This document shows, piece by piece, positions 60,935-64,000 of a stretch of DNA of 64,000 bases. The first letter of the stretch is position 1; the number at the start of each line of letters is the position of its first letter. The stretch is from Prevotella falsenii DSM 22864 = JCM 15124 (GTDB lineage Bacteria > Bacteroidota > Bacteroidia > Bacteroidales > Bacteroidaceae), in NCBI RefSeq assembly GCF_000613945.1, contig NZ_BAJY01000003.1:1-64000 (forward strand), read 5' to 3'. Both the position numbers and the translations under genes were made by a program. The notes below the pieces were generated by a model. It saw only the letters and a program-made list of their open reading frames with translations, was not told the origin of the DNA and searched no databases.

Positions 60935-61948
60935 TTACTTCACTAAGACCTTTCTGACTTTGCCGTTTGCCAACTTCACGATGTTCAATCCGCGTTGCAA
61001 TTCCTTTATTTGCTTGCCTTCAATGGTGTAAATAGCCATTACGGTTGTTTCCTCGTTAGAATTGAGTGGTGCATCTATCTTGGCAGCAGTAGGGTGCAAA
61101 TCTTCTGCGCCTTTTACTTCAGTAGAAAGTTCTCCCACCCAGTCTGCTTTAGGGCATTGGTCGTTTACGGCACAATAGACACGCACGAAGTCTATCTGGT
61201 CTAACTTTACAGGCTTTCTGTTGGCATCTACTGCGTTCTCTATGTTAAAGCCTTCGGTCTTTTCGTTGGGCAGATTGTCCACGTAGCCATAGCGCAAAGC
61301 ATTCTGTACCCACCAGCCTTGGCTGTTGAAATAGCTGTTTTTAGGTAGCAATGTGCCTTTAAAGGTGAGGGGGTTGTTTATCCAAAGCGGGTAATATTCT
61401 TGGAAATGCCCATAGTCGCCGCCTACTCTCTGAACGGCTCCGCTACGCCCTTGGTTGTCGGTCCAAGGTATTGGCTGCATCGGATTTGGCGTATAGGTAA
61501 TTTCATAATTGTATATTACCTTGCCTACACTGTCTACATCGGCACTTCCCGACAGTTCGTACCACGTGTCGTCAGGCTTTCCGTTGCCGTTTTCGTCTTT
61601 CATTACCATTACTATTCCCGGCTCTGAACTATTCTCGAAAGCATTGCCATAGACAACGAAATCGGGCGCACCTTCAACGTTTATGACAGGGTGGTCGAAG
61701 TGAAAGGTGATGTAACCACCGTAAGAACCTAACGTAACAAGACCTTTTTGTTTATCGCCTGCAAGGTCGTTGGTGCAGGCTTTCGCTGCCGTTTCGGGCG
61801 TGTCGTTCGCAGTTAGTTCCGGTAACACGTTCACAAATTGTCCCGGTGCGGGCACATACTCGTCTACTGCCTTGATGTAAGGTGAATTTTGAGCACTTAC
61901 AAGTGCCGATAATGACACGAATGCCATTGATAAATAAAATCTTTTCAT
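60935..61948 (-). CDS. Secreted surface protein with T9SS-like tail, probable corrinoid-locus member
   Basis: A 337-residue protein from ATG 61948 (MKRFYLSM); the longer reading overlaps the upstream gene's end. Signal peptide ends ALVSAQ. The body (YVPAPGQFVNVLPEL, LGSYGGYITFHFDHPV, DFVVYGNAFENSSEPGIVMV, DTWYELSGSADVDSVGK) is a jelly-roll cell-surface domain seen next to BtuG-like propellers and TonB receptors in Bacteroidetes. The end (MAIYTIEGKQIKELQRG, GKVRKVLVK) looks like a T9SS tail. A role in vitamin B12 capture (compare BtuH) is inference from context. Confidence 0.7.
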   Translation of the reverse strand: MKRFYLSMAFVSLSALVSAQNSPYIKAVDEYVPAPGQFVNVLPELTANDTPETAAKACTNDLAGDKQKGLVTLGSYGGYITFHFDHPVINVEGAPDFVVYGNAFENSSEPGIVMVMKDENGNGKPDDTWYELSGSADVDSVGKVIYNYEITYTPNPMQPIPWTDNQGRSGAVQRVGGDYGHFQEYYPLWINNPLTFKGTLLPKNSYFNSQGWWVQNALRYGYVDNLPNEKTEGFNIENAVDANRKPVKLDQIDFVRVYCAVNDQCPKADWVGELSTEVKGAEDLHPTAAKIDAPLNSNEETTVMAIYTIEGKQIKELQRGLNIVKLANGKVRKVLVK

Positions 61949-61962
61949 TGTGTATATACTTT

Positions 61963-63078
61963 TTAGTTTCTTAATAAAAAGCACCCGTGCCCCGGTATAT
62001 CGCCCGTGAGCGTGTGCCATTTGTAATTTCCATATTTATCGAAACAGAATAGCTTTCCGCTTGAAACATAGTTGGTTGCGTCCATTACATAGATGTCGCA
62101 GGTAATGGGGTGGATTATTAAACCATAGGCAATCTTTATCGGATACTTCTCCGGCACCTTCAGAAAGTTGCTGTTCACCACCTTGTGGGTGCGTATATCT
62201 ACCACCTCGAATATAGGTTTGCCTTGCCGGTTAGTATAAGAAACAAGCGAATCGCCTATCATATCGAAGCCGTCTGTCTTGATATTCAGCACGTCTTCCA
62301 CCTTGTCGTTGTCGATAACATAGAGGTTTGAGGGTGTTTGGTCGTAGTCGCCACGCGACGAAACCCACAGTTTCCCATATTTATCGCTGCGAAGGCGGAA
62401 CAGATTGATGCCTACATCAATGGTTTTCGTTACCTTGAAGGTGCTTAAATCAATTACGCTCACGGTGCGGTCGTAGCCCAACGACGACATACCGTTGTAA
62501 CCTCCGCTGTTGGCAACATATATTTTGCCGTCTTGTACTACAAGTTCTTCGGGTTGATAGCCCACCGTGCATTTGTCCACAACCTTCAATGTGGCAGTGT
62601 CTACTTTATAAACGGCACCCAAAACGCTCTTTTCGTTTATCTTTCCGACATACGAGCTGACGTAGGCGTACTGTCCTTGGAATGCCAAATAGCGACAGTT
62701 GGGAATGTCTACGTGTCCCCTGCTTACCGCAGTGTGGGCGTTGGCAACTTCAACCTTGTTCGATTGGTTGATAACAATCCACAAACTGTTTCCGTAAATC
62801 TGAACATCGTTGCCCACATCGCCCAGTTCCTTGATTTGGTTGGGGTTGCGCGACGGATAAATATTGCGATAATACTTTCCCGAATCTAAGTTCAAGAAGT
62901 CTAATGTAGCCTTGTTAGACCCCATATTGCCTTCGTTCAAGATGTAAAGACCTGCATATTTCGTATGCGTTACTTCGCCGATGCTGTGCTCGGAAGGGTA
63001 GATAATGGTATCGTCTTCGCGGCAAGAGGCTGCTAAAAGAACAACCAATAAACCGTAAAAAATATGTTTTAGCTTCAT
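61963..63078 (-). CDS. DUF5074/YncE-like beta-propeller lipoprotein (BtuG-like)
   Basis: A 371-residue lipoprotein with lipobox LLAASC. Repeats such as GLYILNEGNMGSNKATLDFL, QIYGNSLWIVINQSNKVEV, YQPEELVVQDGKIYVANSGG and DRTVSVIDLSTFKVTKTIDV are blades of a seven-bladed propeller of the DUF5074/YncE type. Bacteroides BtuG, the high-affinity surface B12 binder, is of this kind and is encoded next to BtuB as here. It lies 14 bp before the surface protein gene and 18 bp after the TonB receptor. The B12 function is inferred, not shown. Confidence 0.75.
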   Translation of the reverse strand: MKLKHIFYGLLVVLLAASCREDDTIIYPSEHSIGEVTHTKYAGLYILNEGNMGSNKATLDFLNLDSGKYYRNIYPSRNPNQIKELGDVGNDVQIYGNSLWIVINQSNKVEVANAHTAVSRGHVDIPNCRYLAFQGQYAYVSSYVGKINEKSVLGAVYKVDTATLKVVDKCTVGYQPEELVVQDGKIYVANSGGYNGMSSLGYDRTVSVIDLSTFKVTKTIDVGINLFRLRSDKYGKLWVSSRGDYDQTPSNLYVIDNDKVEDVLNIKTDGFDMIGDSLVSYTNRQGKPIFEVVDIRTHKVVNSNFLKVPEKYPIKIAYGLIIHPITCDIYVMDATNYVSSGKLFCFDKYGNYKWHTLTGDIPGHGCFLLRN

Positions 63079-63096
63079 CGTAGTCTGTTTGTTTTG

Positions 63097-64000
63097 TTAT
63101 AATTCTACTTGTAATCCAACCACACCGTTAATGCCCGGCATCGGATAATTGAGGATAACGTCGTACTTTTGGTCCAGAATATTGTTTATTTCCAACATAG
63201 TTCTGCACCTTGTACCAAAGATTGTGAAGTCGTATTGCAGACTTACGTCGCTCGTGTACCACGGTTGCATATAGTTGTTCTGTATGTTTTCTTGCTGATT
63301 GTAGCGTTTACCCGAATAGATAAAGCTGTAGTTGAGCGTCCAATTGCGGTAAGCAAGGTTTACGATAGCAGAGCCACTGTTGTAGGGAATATACGGAATT
63401 TGGTGCTTGAAGAACGTATCGGAATCGTCGGTAACGTCGCGTGCGTCTTGGTAAGTGTATTGCAGGCGTGCCGTAATCAAGAAATCGCTAAGCGGTTGTA
63501 ACGCTATCGAACCCATAACATCTACTCCCGTAATGTGAACACGCCCAAGATTGAGCATCGTCCAGCGGAATTGCTGTCCTTTGGGGTACGCTATGATTTT
63601 GTCGTGTATGGTGTTATAGTAGCCATCGGCTTGAAAATACAAGTTCCGCACAAAGCTTTGGTTGTACTGTTTGTGGAAAACCATTCCTAAATTGTACTGT
63701 GTTGCACTCTCGGGCTTTAGGTTTGAGTTGCCCAAATCGGTGTAGTAAAGGTCGTTGAACGTAGGCATACGGAAGCTGCGCTTAGCAAATGTGCGCACAG
63801 AGAACTTTGTTGATGTGCCGTTGGCATACTTATCGACCAACGGAAAGTCGATAAACAGCGCGGGAGTGAACTTTGTTATGTTGTCCCTTGCTTTCATTCC
63901 GTCCATTAAACGGGTCTTGGGGTGGAGCTTATCGTGTATGAACGATGCCAACACCGAACCTTGTATGCGTAGGAAACGAGCCTCAAAGGCAGTGGCAAAA
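63097..64000 (-). CDS. TonB-dependent receptor (BtuB-like), C-terminal part, cut by the window edge
   Basis: The open frame runs off the right edge; about 300 C-terminal residues are visible. They are barrel strands: SVLASFIHDKLHPKTRLMDG, SVRTFAKRSFRMPTFNDLYY, LGNSNLKPESATQYNLGMVF, and the end YDVILNYPMPGINGVVGLQV. The motif FRMPTFNDLYY with LKPE is typical of vitamin B12 and siderophore receptors. It is followed by a BtuG-like propeller and a surface protein, which supports a corrinoid receptor. N-terminal plug and promoter (often a cobalamin riboswitch) lie outside. Confidence 0.8.
   Translation of the reverse strand, partial: FATAFEARFLRIQGSVLASFIHDKLHPKTRLMDGMKARDNITKFTPALFIDFPLVDKYANGTSTKFSVRTFAKRSFRMPTFNDLYYTDLGNSNLKPESATQYNLGMVFHKQYNQSFVRNLYFQADGYYNTIHDKIIAYPKGQQFRWTMLNLGRVHITGVDVMGSIALQPLSDFLITARLQYTYQDARDVTDDSDTFFKHQIPYIPYNSGSAIVNLAYRNWTLNYSFIYSGKRYNQQENIQNNYMQPWYTSDVSLQYDFTIFGTRCRTMLEINNILDQKYDVILNYPMPGINGVVGLQVEL

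Overview
The window comes from a member of the Bacteroidetes, most likely an oral-type Prevotella (the P. intermedia/nigrescens group is a guess, not shown). The reasons are Bacteroidetes promoters (TTTG or TTG about 20 bp upstream of TAnnTTTG), several TonB-dependent receptors and outer membrane barrels, secreted proteins with type IX secretion (T9SS) sorting tails, the T9SS plug protein, GldH, a SigA lacking region 1.1, and Bacteroides-type neighbourhoods such as holB-ricT-gldH and rlmN-DUF4837-pdxA. I see no phage, plasmid or complete insertion sequence.

Layout. 0-9.4 kb: an outer membrane barrel protein, hemW, a GTPase-defective-looking EF-G2, a polyprenol-phosphate glycosyltransferase and a SUFU-domain membrane protein. 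9.8-16.5 kb: transporters (UraA, a FecCD/BtuC permease with its binding lipoprotein, an SLC13 anion symporter, AzgA). 16.5-20.8 kb: a minus-strand run of a hypothetical gene, the T9SS plug, UshA-like nucleotidase, NudC and AzgA, which together suit NAD and nucleotide scavenging. 21-30 kb: galE, a methyltransferase, rlmN-DUF4837-pdxA-flippase and a beta-helix surface protein. 30-38 kb: a Cys-rich repeat protein, then a minus-strand run led by rpoD that ends in an HprK-like kinase, an S26 peptidase and a PqqD-like protein, then gldH-ricT-holB. 38-47 kb: a TonB receptor, small lipoprotein, DUF6850 barrel and DUF4876 lipoprotein, followed by an M16 protease. 47-55 kb: two T9SS cargo proteins, one with three 218-residue repeats and a ribosomal L7/L12-like domain, the other a giant adhesin-like protein. 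55-60 kb: a DEAD-box helicase, manA, tdk, an AI-2E-type permease and tRNA-Lys. 61-64 kb: a probable corrinoid uptake cluster running off the right edge.

The most unusual content is intergenic. Six loci carry tandem arrays of short palindromes repeated every 21-23 bp (exactly 22 bp in nearly all). The palindromes differ between arrays (CTTATAAG, TGACGTCA, ACACGT/ACGTGT, ACTCA-TGAGT, CCAC-GTGG), so the arrays share a geometry rather than a sequence. Five copies of a roughly 186-bp element (one a 120-bp deletion form) are built from interchangeable GTTTTGC/GCAAAAC modules; in one copy the core is inverted.

Four surface or envelope genes (gldH, the M16 protease, the adhesin-like protein and the Cys-rich repeat protein) each carry a single-nucleotide-type frameshift. 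Three of these look like loss of one A from an A-run directly before GCT. They may be real decay, phase variation or sequencing artefacts.
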